This document shows positions 1-11,900 of a DNA stretch of 64,000 nucleotides, one piece after another. Position numbers and translations under genes: made by a program. Position 1 is the first letter of the stretch. Each line of letters opens with the position of its first letter. The notes under the pieces were generated by a model, which was not told the DNA's origin, did not search any database, and saw only the letters and a program-made list of their open reading frames with translations. Source of the DNA: Nymphalis io (taxonomy: Eukaryota > Arthropoda > Insecta > Lepidoptera > Nymphalidae); the NCBI RefSeq assembly GCF_905147045.1, contig NC_065918.1:2046001-2110000 (forward strand), read 5' to 3'.

Positions 1-1056
1 GATCTTAATTACGCTCTTTTATTTAACAATTTAAAGAGTACAGGTGCTTCGAGGCGTAATTAAAAAAGGGCACTAAGTTATTTACCATTGTGACCACTAA
101 AAAATTGAAATCACAAGGAAGACAGAAGAAAATTTTCAGGTATTACAGGGATTTTCTTCTGTTTTTTAAAAAGTTAGACATACTGACAATTTTAAGCATT
201 GGTACTTGGAAAACGCAGAGGCAACATGTTTCAAGACCATTCTTTTGTTACTTCACAATGTCTTTTTCTTTGAAAAACTCAAGATTTTTGTATATTATAT
301 TCACGATACGCATTTATATCAATCAATCATTAAAAAAAAATATAATATTACAATGATTTTTGTTTACATTACCGATTCTCTTCAAAAAGATTCTCATATT
401 TCTTTATTTATACGAAATTCGAAGCCATTCAAGTGAATGGACAGCCATTGACAACGCGCGCTACCATAGCGACAGACGTGGTGCCGAAGGTTTTATGAAG
501 AACAATAGTCACTATAAATAAAGTCTGCCACGTTATCGAATCATATAGAAAATCTGCTAGCCTGCTCTCTAAGCATTCAAGTTAAAGTTTTAAGTCATTA
601 CAACTTATAGAAAAGTAATATGTACCTAACTATTTAAAACTACATTTGTACGAGAATACAGCGAATAGTAGTGAAATAGTAATGGAGAATCGGTGTACGG
701 TGTTTATTAATCTATGCATATACGAAATATTATATTCTAAATAACCCACCTTTATAATATAATCATTTATTTATTCAACTATTTTTTATTATTACTAAAG
801 CAAAAATTGGAAATCAAATACATTAAATGAGATTATTTCACCTCCAATTCTCGCCACGTATCAGCATGAAAGATGTCATCGCCCGGGTAGAAAGGTGCTT
901 TGCGTTGCAATGGAGCTCTCCATGGAGGCTGCCAGCCCGATGCACCAACTAATTCTGCTTGTCCGAGACCACCCTCCAGGAATTTACTGTAATCTTGGAA
1001 TGTTGATAGGCTTGTGTCCTCCTACAAACCCACTCATGTATTACTTTTCAGGCTAT
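1..1056. other. AT-rich intergenic stretch, no gene seen
   Basis: Mostly AT-rich sequence with only short, low-quality open frames. Positions 845-1056 are somewhat more GC-rich and may be old repeat DNA, but I cannot assign them to a family. Confidence 0.5.
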
Positions 1057-1069
1057 ATAGAATATTCTA

Positions 1070-1194
1070 CATTACAGATATATTTCCACCAACCCGCATT
1101 GGAGCAGCGTGGTGGAATAAGCTCCAAACCTTCTCCTCAAAAAGAGGAGAGGAGGCCTTTAGCCCAGCAGTGGGACATTCACAGGCTGTTACGG
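1070..1194 (+). mobile_element. 5'-truncated tRNA-SINE (Metulj-like) insertion
   Basis: Positions 1086-1192 match the 3' half of the SINE found on the minus strand at 22734-23052: the same block with the accacgctgctcc / ggagcagcgtggt core, the gaggcctttagcccagcag block and the final acaggctgtta. The 13-bp direct repeat atagaatattcta flanks it at 1057-1069 and 1195-1207, which reads as a target-site duplication. The tRNA-like head is missing, so this is a 5'-truncated retroposition. The Metulj name is from memory of lepidopteran SINEs and is uncertain. Confidence 0.75.
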
Positions 1195-1223
1195 ATAGAA
1201 TATTCTATAATCAAATTGTAATT

Positions 1224-1403
1224 GTGAGCCAGTGTAATTACAGGCACAAGGGACATAACATCTTAGTTCCCAAGGTTGGTGGCGCATTGGTGATGTAAGC
1301 GATGGTTAACATTTCTTACAATGCCAATGTCTAAGGGCGTTTGGTGACCACTTACCATCAGGTGGCCCATATGCTCGTCCGCCTTCCCATTCTATAAAAA
1401 AAA
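1224..1403 (+). repeat. A-tailed SINE-like family A, 5'-truncated copy
   Basis: This is the 3' two-thirds of the repeat seen near full length at 42353-42647. It starts at gtgagccagtgtaattacag and ends with the ccacttaccatcaggtgg block, the cgtccgccttcc block and an A-run. It lies 30 bp after the truncated tRNA-SINE. Confidence 0.8.
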
Positions 1404-2976
1404 GTGTTATTTTGTTTTAAACAGAACCAAAAACCAAGATTTATATAATATTATATATTCATATAAACATAATATAACACAATGCAATATGGTATACGAA
1501 TCGATATTTATAAATATCCATACATGGTAGTAATGTTATTGCAATATTTATCAAACTTATTTATTTAAGACCACACCCGTAATCTCTTTTTCCGTGATAG
1601 CGCCATTTATATGACCTGACTATTTCAACTGTGTTGTTTAATTGTCACTAGTTAGTGCAATAATAAGTATAAGTACTAGGTATGTTTAAAGACTTTTTCA
1701 ATATTATAGTCAGCGACTATTTTCGGTAAATCTAGTGCCCTTTAAATTCGTACTATTAAAATACCAACTTCCATTTCTATTCGTATTCACTTTATTGGTT
1801 TACTGCTTATTAGTGTAAATTAACTTTTAATAGCAACTTCTAATATGGCAAGTAAAATTAAAGCTTTTAAAAATATTAAATGAACCAACACACAACTCGA
1901 TCTTTATTGACGTTCTCTTATCTTAAGAAACTCTATCTGATACTAAAATAAATGTAAAAAATGTTTTGATCATAAGACCAAGTGCTGTTTTATATTTAAA
2001 AGTTAATGATTAAAACAATCAAGCATTGTCACCTGATTATAAGAATGTGCTGTATACACGCTTCTCGGGCGTACTGGCATTACATCCTTTCTAAAGTCCG
2101 CATTGGCCATTGTAGTACTTATTTATCTGAACTGTGTTTAATTTGCTGTTTTAAAAAATGCAATTAAGTCTAACGACACTGGCAAATACTACATAATACA
2201 AAGAGCTATTCACACGGTTATATTCTAAAGGAATTAATTTGTCATGTTCCTTCTAAATTCAAATTTTTTAAATATTTCTCTATGGCGACGATGTTCACAA
2301 AACAAATAGCCAGTGTTACAATGTTGTTAATAAGGCCTAATATATATTAGCTGAAATTGTTATGTAAAAAGACAATAGCTAATACCTCGTAACATCTATA
2401 AAATGGAGAAATTGTTTGGTTTAATACGAAAAACTAAGAAACTACCAGACCGATTTCTATAACTAGTTCTTTCCATTCGCTATTCGATTTGTGTGTAGGT
2501 TCCTTGAGAGCTTTGATTGTGAACCAACTTCAATACTTAATAATTTTTTTATCCAATCAGTTACAGGTCTTTCGAAGATTGTCTTGCTAAATAATATGAA
2601 AACAAATCTACGCCTTATGTAGTTTTTAGTGGAGTGCTTTGTTTTTCTTTGTATATTCGCGATCTTGATTATTCTTATTTTATTGAACATATTTTAGGTT
2701 GAATTATTCGCCTCGCTTTTCTTCTCTACGGAAAGCAAGAAAAGTCTGTTTAAATATGAAATCCAGCACCAAAAGTAAATAATTAAATATGATTATCTGA
2801 TTAGGTGTAGTACATATTTAAATATTATTATACAATGAAGTTTAAAAATTTAACAATTGCAAAAAACCAATAGGAATGGGAACACAGTTGTGCATTGAGC
2901 ACAGGTGCCCGTGTGGAAAAGCGGTTGACTCTTTTGACTTACACGGTCTTTACTAAAATCGGTACTTTCTTGTCCT
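1404..2976. other. AT-rich stretch, nothing recognised
   Basis: Only short open frames without codon-like composition, and no repeat I can assign. Confidence 0.5.
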
Positions 2977-3219
2977 AGGAGTTCAGGCAGGCTTTTCCAC
3001 CGCGGTTCTCTTAATGATACAATAAAAAGAGCTGTTGCCACCATTGACGTTCCTGCTTTTATTGAGCCCCATGGATTTAGTCGTAATGGACTAACATTAG
3101 TTCCCTGGGAATGAGGACGGGCCCTAGTGTGGGAGGCAACATGTGTCAACAGGGTAACAATGTTAAAAGCCGGAGCTGCCGCGGAAAAAGCTGAAGCGAA
3201 CAATCGTTGCAAATTGTAG
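2977..3219 (+). pseudogene. Retroelement C-terminal nuclease-like fragment
   Basis: An 81-codon plus-strand frame reads as the C-terminal region of a retroelement polyprotein: LNDTIKRAV, an alanine-rich AGAAAEKAE block near the end, and between them GLTLVPWE followed by GRALVWEATC. That middle part resembles the PD-(D/E)xK-like segment next to the reverse transcriptase of some non-LTR-type elements. One in-frame TGA at 3112-3114 sits where related proteins probably carry arginine (a CGA to TGA change), so the piece is broken. The minus-strand open frame over the same bases is a shadow. Family assignment is by remembered motif only. Confidence 0.45.
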
Positions 3220-4085
3220 GTATTAAACAGACAATTTGTGTATCTCTTTGTCGCACCTAGAAATTGGCACTAAGCTTTTCTTTACAACCATTGGATCTAA
3301 AATTGTGTGTAAATATTTTATTTACATGTAGACTGTCGACTTTAAAATTTACTGCATTATCTATACGAATAAATAAAATTAAAGTGTCTGTCTGTGATAT
3401 AAAAATTACTGTCTCTTATAAAATTAACATGGCTATTTGCGAGAGACCAAAACAATTTTTTTTGTCTGTCTGTCTGTTTGTCCGGGTTCATCTTTGAAAC
3501 GGCTAAAAATTACAAATTGAAATAATTATAAGAGGTATTTTAAAAATCCGTTTTAAGTTAGGCTATAATATATCTTGCTTGTTTCGTTCAAATTTGCGTT
3601 GTCGTCGTTCGGTCGTCGTTCCGTCTGATTGACCGTCTTTTGAGTTTTTTCTTTAATTTCATAATTAAAATGTACATTAATTACATAACTGATATTTAAT
3701 ACTTTGTGGCTTTATTAACTCGGTTATAATGTTGTAGTCTTAACTTATTAAGTCATATTTTGGTTTTGAAATTTATAGAATATTACTTTTAATTTTTAAG
3801 GTTACCTATTCCTTAGTTGTAGGGTTTCATAAAGTTTGCATTAAATTGTTTAGTTTTATACTTATTTAAAGTTAAAAAAATAAGAAGAATTGAATTTTTT
3901 TTTCTTTTCCTTGCTGCTTCTTTACCCATGGACAAACAAATACCTAGGCATATGTAGCACTATCATATTTAAGGCATGCCAAAGATATCGTTATTATAGG
4001 AAATGGAAATACTACACCTTATACCTACATAATATAAGCAGGAATTACCATAATTCAGTAGGTATATCCATTTAACTTAATTCCG
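3220..4085. other. AT-rich stretch with short simple repeats
   Basis: Contains a short tgtctgtctgtctgtttg run near 3463-3482 and a T-run near 3895. The gtctgtctg-rich context resembles the units of the diverged tandem array at 28.9-29.7 kb. No gene seen. Confidence 0.4.
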
Positions 4086-5210
4086 TTGGCTGTCAGCCTC
4101 GATATTTCCAAGGCTTTCGACAGGGTCTGGCACAGAAGTCTTCTCTCCTTGCTGCCGGCATATGGTCTGCCTGCTCAGCTATGCACCTGGATTGCCAGCT
4201 TCCTACACAAGCGTAGCCTTCGTGTTTTAGTTGATGGTTGCGCTTCACAATTCTATGTAGTGAATGCTGGGGTCCCCCAGGGATCTGTGCTATCTCCCAC
4301 ACTCTTTCTTTTGCATATCAATGATATGCTCTCTCTTGGGAACATACATAGCTATGCAGACGATAGTACAGTGCATGGTGGATACCACGGACGCGCAGTG
4401 GCTGGGCGAGCGGAAATTGAGGAGAGGCGGAAGGATCTTGTCATTGAATTCGATAGGACGTTAGAGCTCATCGCCAAATGGGGCTCTGATAATCTTGTTG
4501 AGTTTAATGCCAATAAAACACAGGTATGCGCTCTCACGGCGAAAAAGTCAACATTTTCCCCTCTTCCCTCCCTCTGTGGTACTCCGCTGGTGATGCAAAG
4601 CAAAATCGCCATGCTGGGGATTGACGTTCGCTGCGACCTTAATCCAAGGGATTACATCGAGGCTGTTATAAAAACAGCTTCACGGAAACTCGGAGTTCTG
4701 AACAAGGTGCGGCGTTTTTTCACGCCACAACAACTGTGCCTGCTGTACAAAACACAGGTACGGTCTTGCGTGGAATATTGCTCGCACCTTTGGGATGGCT
4801 CCGCTAAGTACCTACTTGAGGCCTTGGACCGGTTGCAGCGACGTGCCGTACGCATTATTGGCGACGTAAAGGTCACAAACACCCTTGAACCTTTACAATT
4901 GCGTCGTGAGATAGCAGCACTGAGCGCTTTCTACCGACTGTATCACGGCGAGTGCTCTGAGGAATTATTCTCTCTAATTCCTGCTTCCCCCTTCCTTCTT
5001 AGGTCCACGCGAGCTGGTTCTAGATGTCACCGCCTAACTGTGACATCAATTCCATCGCGAACAAAGAAATTTGGCAAATCCTTTCTTTGTCGCACTTACA
5101 AAAAATGGAATTCCTTACCAGCTCACGTGTTCCCCTCCTCTTACAACCCAGGTTCCTTCAAACGAGGCGTGAAGAGGCATCTTGCGGGCCGGCAAGGCGA
5201 AGGCGGCTAG
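4086..5210 (+). CDS. LINE reverse transcriptase, N-terminally truncated
   Basis: A 374-residue frame begins at RT motif A (LDISKAFDRVWH). Motif B follows (GVPQGSVLSPTLF), then motif C (SYADDSTVHG) with the catalytic aspartate pair, then thumb and C-terminal regions ending in KRHLAGRQGEGG. The upstream endonuclease and fingers are absent because the element is 5'-truncated, and the annotated ATG is just the first one in the remnant. Typical LINE ORF2 proteins are over twice this length. The clade is jockey- or CR1-like by motif style and was not proven. The frame is intact, so the copy is fairly young, but it cannot be autonomous. Confidence 0.85.
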   Translation: MAVSLDISKAFDRVWHRSLLSLLPAYGLPAQLCTWIASFLHKRSLRVLVDGCASQFYVVNAGVPQGSVLSPTLFLLHINDMLSLGNIHSYADDSTVHGGYHGRAVAGRAEIEERRKDLVIEFDRTLELIAKWGSDNLVEFNANKTQVCALTAKKSTFSPLPSLCGTPLVMQSKIAMLGIDVRCDLNPRDYIEAVIKTASRKLGVLNKVRRFFTPQQLCLLYKTQVRSCVEYCSHLWDGSAKYLLEALDRLQRRAVRIIGDVKVTNTLEPLQLRREIAALSAFYRLYHGECSEELFSLIPASPFLLRSTRAGSRCHRLTVTSIPSRTKKFGKSFLCRTYKKWNSLPAHVFPSSYNPGSFKRGVKRHLAGRQGEGG

Positions 5211-5320
5211 TGCAGAACGTTTTTCCCGTCTGTACTGGCCGTCGTCGCGTTTGGACTCTACTACCACTTACCATCAGGTGGAGTACAGTCATTTGCCCTC
5301 CCGGCGAATATAAAAAAAAA
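4086..5320 (+). mobile_element. 5'-truncated non-LTR retrotransposon (LINE) with 3' UTR
   Basis: The insertion starts abruptly inside the reverse-transcriptase domain and continues through the stop codon, a GC-richer 3' UTR and a terminal tataaaaaaaaa at 5311-5320. The 3' UTR contains accacttaccatcaggtgg at 5263-5281. The same 19-mer occurs near the 3' end of SINE-like family A, so this LINE family is a candidate partner for it. No clear target-site duplication was found. Confidence 0.85.
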
Positions 5321-5689
5321 TCCTAGAATAATAATAATCACACTAATTTCATTAATACGAAATATTATGTGCGTTGTGAATACTAGTTACTCCTTCACGC
5401 TTTATCACAGCTCAAATATGCCATAATCAACATATTTTGACCTTTTTATCCCGTTTAACTGGATTTTCGTTTATTACGCGGGCGAAGCGGCGGATCAAGC
5501 GCTAATATATAGTAAAACTCGTCAATCTTATACTAAAATCATAAAAGCATCTTAGCTACTTAGTATTATTGTGGCTTTTCCTATCGTAACGAATGGGATG
5601 TAATGCAACTTTTTGACTCTTGATATAGATAAAACGCAGTATCCCTATTACTTTTATATATTATAGTCGCTCATATTTGCTCTAAATAC

Positions 5690-6296
5690 CAGGATATAGT
5701 TTCTTGCAACTACAATAAAATCTCTCTTACTGCATCATGGCGTGGGTAGGTGCTGCTAAGATCAATATACTTCGATTAGAAAGAGCGCAATGTCTTTTAT
5801 TACAAATTATGATCTCTAAGCCTATTCGTTTCCCTACAGCTGATTTATTTAAAACCTGTAAAGTTCTCACAATGCGCCAACTGTATATACTTCAAACAAT
5901 TCTTAGAAAGCACAAAAATGTTCCTTATATTCTATGGTTTGCCGGACATCAGCTATAACAAGTCAACAATATAATTACTGGAGCTCGTTTCTATATAACA
6001 GAATAATTAAGAAGATTACTTACGACTAACCAATGTAAAACGCAAATGACCTACTGGCTTCTCACATTGGGATATGATGAGACTGAGTTATTACTTAAAC
6101 GATTAATATAACATTGACCTAACTTATATTTCCTTCCTACCCCATCCCTTCCTTATTATATACCTACTTTATAAATTATATTTAGGTATATATCTATTTA
6201 ATTCAGATTTTTCTATAAAAATATGTTAGACTATAACAATTATTATCTAAAATAGATATGTATTTATTGTTCGAAATCAAAAAATAAATAAATAAG
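5690..6296 (+). mobile_element. Second LINE 3' fragment (jockey/CR1-like)
   Basis: The 73-codon frame at 5737-5958 (WVGAAKINILRLERAQ, then MRQLYILQTILRKHK) looks like the conserved C-terminal region of a jockey/CR1-type ORF2. It continues in broken frames (MTYWLLTLGYDETELLLK near 6045-6100) and ends in a 3' tail of aaataaataaataa at about 6283-6296. The (TAAA)n tail is typical of that group. It is distinct from the LINE at 4.1 kb. Confidence 0.6.
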
Positions 6297-7254
6297 CTGG
6301 TCAACATTTTTTAAATAACATTTTTTTAATTTACTTCTTGCGCTCTAAAAACAAAATATTGGTAGAGCAATTTAAATTAAATAAACTATCACATCATTTC
6401 TTTGACTTAATAAAAACTTATTATTTTAAAATAAATCTATAGTCACATAGTTAGTTTATAACATTTATTAAATAAATAGCAACATGGACATAAAGCATAT
6501 ATACTACGGTAATGCAAATAAACAAAACGAAATAAGATCGGCAACGTCGCAAAACCATCGCGCCGGGCTCCAGCTCTATCGATCCACACTGCACCGTGCA
6601 CGTAACTTTGTATTTTCATGGCTCTATTTATACTTGTATAAACAAATATATAACATTTTTTAATTAAAATATATTCTGCTTCTGATAAAATTTTAAGATA
6701 AAAACACTCCGTAATTTAAGATTATAATTAATCCTAAATAAATAAATATAATAATGTTTGCACGATAAGTATAAGTATGTAATTTTTTTTAAATATAGTT
6801 GAAAAAAACCAATGTCTATTCATTTGAACAATTGCTTATCTGTTGAAACAAAATTATATACCTATAATTCTTATATTTTATCTTAGTTACGGCTTTAATC
6901 AAAATCAAATCCAATCCAATATTGGGTGAAAGTTGATTAATGCCTAATTGTAATTAGATTTTATTAGTATCTCAGGATAAGTAAAATATGAATCCTATTA
7001 TAGCTTTTACACTTACATACCGCGCTTTATGACTAAAAATTGCACTATCGTATCTATGTACATTCAAATTCAGCAAAGTAAATCGAAATATATCTGAGAA
7101 TCGTTAATATAGGTCTTTTGCCCTAACGATACCTACCCTAACGACCAGATTACCCCACTGGCATATTTTTCAAAGAATAAAGTTGACATAAAAAGCTATA
7201 AGAACTGTACAACGAATCGAACATTGCAAAAATAATAAAAATTCGGAAGGTTTC
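6297..7254. other. AT-rich stretch, no gene seen
   Basis: No open frame of note. The gcgccgggctccagc segment near 6560-6575 is a small GC-rich island without recognisable content. Confidence 0.4.
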
Positions 7255-7480
7255 TTGGCCATGCTAGGATATATCTCGAAGATAAATGAGGCTAGAGAGC
7301 CTAAAAGCTACTAAACGGTAAAGCGGAAGGTCATAGAAGTCAAGGCAGGCCCACGTCAATGATGGCTAGATGATCCGTTTTCGTTCGGTGTGAAGAATTG
7401 GAAGGAGAAAGCTAAAGACCAATACATTTGGACAAGTCTACTCGACCAGGTTAATGCATTTGATGATAATAATGAAAACC
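7255..7480 (+). pseudogene. Degraded RTE-like ORF2 C-terminus
   Basis: Broken plus-strand frames contain KNWKEKAKDQYIWTSLLDQV around 7395-7460, preceded by a frame resembling the GRP-rich segment that precedes it in RTE-type elements. Stops and frame changes mark it as an old fragment. It is a different copy from the RTE tail at 40.3-40.8 kb. Confidence 0.45.
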
Positions 7481-7526
7481 CGATATTTTGTGTGTAAATT
7501 TGGATCTTGACCGAAGAGATCGTCAG

Positions 7527-7558
7527 GATAAATCTCGTCTCAAGAGACGAGATTTATC
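7527..7558. repeat. Perfect inverted repeat, 15-bp arms
   Basis: Arms gataaatctcgtctc (7527-7541) and gagacgagatttatc (7544-7558) are exact reverse complements separated by two bases (aa). The hairpin stands alone in repeat-rich intergenic DNA. Confidence 0.9.
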
Positions 7559-7631
7559 TATCAAGATAGACCGTCAAGAGTCGAATTCAATCCGACGTTG
7601 TCAAAGCGTGACGCTTTCCCAATTTTTTTTC

Positions 7632-7908
7632 CTGGTGGTAGGGCTATGTCCAAGCTCGTCTGGGTAAGTACCATCCACTCATCAAATATTCTACACTTGG
7701 TACTGTTGTGTTCCAGTTTTAAGGTTGAGTGAGCCAATGTAATTACAAACACAAGGGACATAACAACTTAGTTCCCAAAGTTGATAGCGATGTAAGCGAT
7801 GGTTAACATTTCTTTCAATGCCAATGTCAATGGAAGGTGGTGACCACTTCCCATCAGGTGGCCCATATGCTCATCCACCAACCGATTTTATAAAATAAAA
7901 ATAAAAAA
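7632..7908 (+). repeat. SINE-like family A, older near-full copy
   Basis: Runs from cctggtggtagggctatg through the ccaatgtaattac and accacttcccatcaggtgg blocks to an A-rich tail. It carries more substitutions than the copies at 42.3 and 50.1 kb, so it is older. It lies about 1 kb upstream of the Tudor-SN start. Confidence 0.8.
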
Positions 7909-8194
7909 CTTGTGGAATGATATTTAACGATACATTGTAGAGTGAGAAAATACCAAGTATAGTAGTCCTAGTAGCCCGCATAGTAGTTTTTTTGGTTTTA
8001 TAACATGATGTTCTCTAAAAATATGTTAGTTATATCTGATAGTCTATTATAAATATTATTATTATTATTTAATAGACATTTATATTATATATATTATTTA
8101 ATATTATATTAATGTATATTTATCGACCAGCATAAAGAAGACTTTTATATTATTAGTCATTATTCACTTATCTCATCTAGATTAGATTTTATAT

Positions 8195-8450
8195 ATTTAT
8201 TTATTTAATTTATTTATTAGATCACCAACAAAGTACACACAGTTTCATGATAGCACACAGTTTATAAAATAAAAAATAAAAGAAGTGGTACCTCAATTAC
8301 AGGTGATAACTGCATGAACAATAAGGCAACATATACATTATAGCACAAAAAAAAAAACAAATAAAAGACAAGTTACAAATTATACAGTTTCAAGTTACAA
8401 AACAAAAAAAAATAACTAATAAAAAAATAAAATAATAATATATATGTAAT
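8195..8450 (-). mobile_element. LINE 3' tail, inverted
   Basis: On the minus strand this reads as an AT-rich 3' UTR ending in ttggtgatctaataaataaa. That matches the end of the large LINE at 31.4-33.2 kb (ctggtgaatcttaaataaat). No coding part is retained. Confidence 0.4.
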
Positions 8451-8959
8451 CTATTGATTGTTATACTAGGATATCTCTTTTGTATATTTGTTGCAGTTAC
8501 ATTTTTGACATTAAATTTAAACATATTAATGTTCATGAAACTTTGTATATTATATCTTTATATTTTTTGAATATAGTAATAAGGGAACAAAAAATTGAAA
8601 CTATTGTAAAATTGATAGTAAGAAAATAGCCTAAAGTTTTTTTTTAAAAATAATGTAATAGCTACTTACTAATATTATTAAACAAATAGAGAGACATAAA
8701 AATAAAAATAATAATTTAAATTATTTATAATAGGAAGGCAAAGCAATGTTAATAAATTAATTCATTGGTAATGTAATGTTACTCGTAGAGTGAAAGTAAT
8801 TTTCTAGTTATTAAACTGTTATCTCTCATTTTAATTTTATGTATAGGTAACACTGGCACCTCGCCACGTTTCGCCAGCCCTGGAAGAAGCTCTGTCCAGT
8901 CGTCAGTGATTTTTATGTTCTTAATCCTTTACCACGTTGCTTAAATAATTTGTTTAAAA

Positions 8960-11900
8960 ATGAGTGCAACTGCACCCACTCCTGCTTACAAAATTGGAAT
9001 AGTGAAGCAGGTAATTCATTTTATTACTTATTTTCTTTTATATTAGAGTAAGTGTACTAATAATCGCGATACCTCGTGCCCATATCGTTTGCCCTGTTGG
9101 CACCGCGTCCACAATTTTCAACATAACATTGATCGATTTTTCACTGTAGGTACTTAATTTTCTTTATAAGTGTAAACATATTTAAATTTTTGTTAAAACT
9201 ACTTTTGTGTCATAAAACTTAATGATTTTCGCTAGAATAAGAGAAATAACTTAAAAAGTGAATTAATTATTTAATTAGTTATTCGGTTCATACATAGGAC
9301 CAATTTCTGATTTTGACTTATTTCTATTTGTTGCGTAGGTTTTGTCAGGAGATACCGTTGTTATCAGAAAACAGCCACAAGGTGGACCACCGCCGGAGAA
9401 AGTGATCGCTCTCTCTGGCATCACGGCACCGAAACTAGCACGTCAAAGAACTGCCAACAAGTAAGTCCCGAATTCTAAATTAGTCCTATTTGCATTTTAT
9501 TTATTTAATACGACAATGCGTACGAGAACAGTAGATGAACATTTAAGTGAGACCTTTCCAATAATCTTATCAAAAAAATATAGTAACATGCATTCTTCAA
9601 ACTAAAAGTGAATGGATAGGTGATGTGTCTATAGACACATGAGTTTGTAAAAACACTGTCTTCAGACATATACATACATTTTCATTCATGATTTTATTTT
9701 CTGACTAGTGACAGAGTAATTTTCTAGATATTTTATTATAACATAATTATCTTATAAAACAATTATTTATAAGAAACAGTACATTTAACATTAATTATAC
9801 AAATAACATTATATCTTTCTTATCTAAATACAAAAGTAATTTAAAAAAAAAATCAGTAAGGCAGCAAAATGTTGTGTTTAGCTAATAAGATATTTGAACT
9901 TTGTCTTGCCTAACACAGGGGTCCCCAAACTTTTTGTCTCCCAAACCAATGGTTTTTCAGGTTTGTGTAGACTCGTCAACTTTAAATTTGTTGTTGAATG
10001 ATTTCTAATTGTGTTGTGTAGAGCAAAAAACCAAAAAAGAAATAACATAACGTTTTTATTGTCCTATGCTGTTTTTGCGAATGTCTGAAACAAATATGGA
10101 CAAGAACATCTACTGCATGTATGCAGGTTGGCAACATGATACCTAGTATCATTATATGTTCAAAATGTATTGAAACCACCAAGCGAATATACTATTAACT
10201 CACACAGTTTTATGATATATATATCACTATTTTAATAGTATAAAATTGCGAAAACAAATTTATAAAACCTACGACAGTACTATTGTCGTTTCGTTTATTA
10301 ATTTTTCAGGTAAAAACAAAGCAACAACACGTACAACACACCTTTTGTGTGTATGAGTTATTCCATTAGCGAAAAGTCAAAATAAAATTGAAACTTGACT
10401 GAATGAGATCCACTACAGGCGAATCCCTTGTAGGTTGTTGTTGACCCTTGAGGGTCAATATAAACAACTTAGGGTTTGGTTGGTCTAATGGATAAAGCTA
10501 ACTCCTTATTAATATTTGTTTGATCATCCAAAATCAAAAATGATTTTGATGTTCGAACAGGTGTTTTTCATACACACTTCACTGTATTCTTACACATAGT
10601 ATATTCTTACCATCATTTTAATTGCTTGATGTTATCAATTATTTTGTATTACTGCATTTTAATAAATTATTTGCAACTTTTTACAATAATAAACAAGTAA
10701 ATTAGTATATGAACACAAAAATATGTAACATATTTCAATGCAGCTCATTATATAACTAAATAATATAAAAATCTTACTAGGTTTTTAAAGTAAATGAATA
10801 AAACATATTAACCTAACCATATAAAATATAACCTAAAAAAACTTAGGTACTATACACACTATGATGAGTTCATAAAAAAAAAATTCAGTATCTTATGAAA
10901 TCATTAATTTTACTTTTATTAATGGTCTGTTACAATATAAATTTAATCTTTAATTGCAATTGCTATTTGAAGGCAGCCAAGCGAATTTGCACAGCGAAGA
11001 TATATCATGGTAATTTTTAGTCATTTTTATAATATATGAAATTAAAATAAAAAAACAATAAAATTGTTACAGTAAGTTATCTATAAAATATAGATAGGTA
11101 TATGCTATCGCGGACTTTTTTGTAGAACTACTATTTTCGTGCAATTTTAACTTTTACCGCAGCGCTCGTCGTAGAAGCTTTTAAGGTGCACAACTTTTTC
11201 CGACTTAGTTGGTAAATATAATCTTGACTGAAATTGATTTCATTTTGTAGTCCACCATGTTGCATACTTTCAGGTTGCAGCCTAAAAATCCGCGAAAAGT
11301 GATAGCTAAGCTACTGCGTTTCGTTCGGTATGTGAGAGTCTGGAGGCCCAATCCTCCTCACGCCCCTAAAACTTGATGATCGTGCAGAATCCGGTTTTTC
11401 TACCTCAGGAGGGTACCATTAGCGATTGCGGTGGACAATCGCTTTGGACATCCATGCTCAGGAAATACACCACTTGAGCAGGGATGCCCAGGCTGCTAGC
11501 GGCTCTGAATTTTTGGGGCAGGGGGCAATTTTGCGCTCGTCAATGTTACAATGCAACCCCTTCCACCCTCACTGTGGTCTTTTGCAACATAAAGGGGACT
11601 GAACTCCAACTTGAACTCCGTTCACTTCAGACGTTATTACCGACTCGATCGCTGATGTAGTGCTTCAGGGCATGGAACTCTTCATCCCGTACTCAGCAAG
11701 GCTCAGTTTTGTTCGCCTCAGCATAACTGCATCCCGCCAAAAGCGAGAATGACACCAAGCTTGAACTGATGCATCGCCATCTTGTGATGTAAATACCAGC
11801 TCATTTAAAAATAAGTATATTTTTGCCCCTCCGTCCTTCAGAAACGTTATTTCCAAGGTGAAGTTGGAGCACATTGGCAGGATTGGCGAGAGATTGGTGC

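Noticed and set aside
2850..3212. 120-codon minus-strand ORF
   Set aside because: It is antisense to the retroelement fragment on the plus strand, which has the recognisable motifs.
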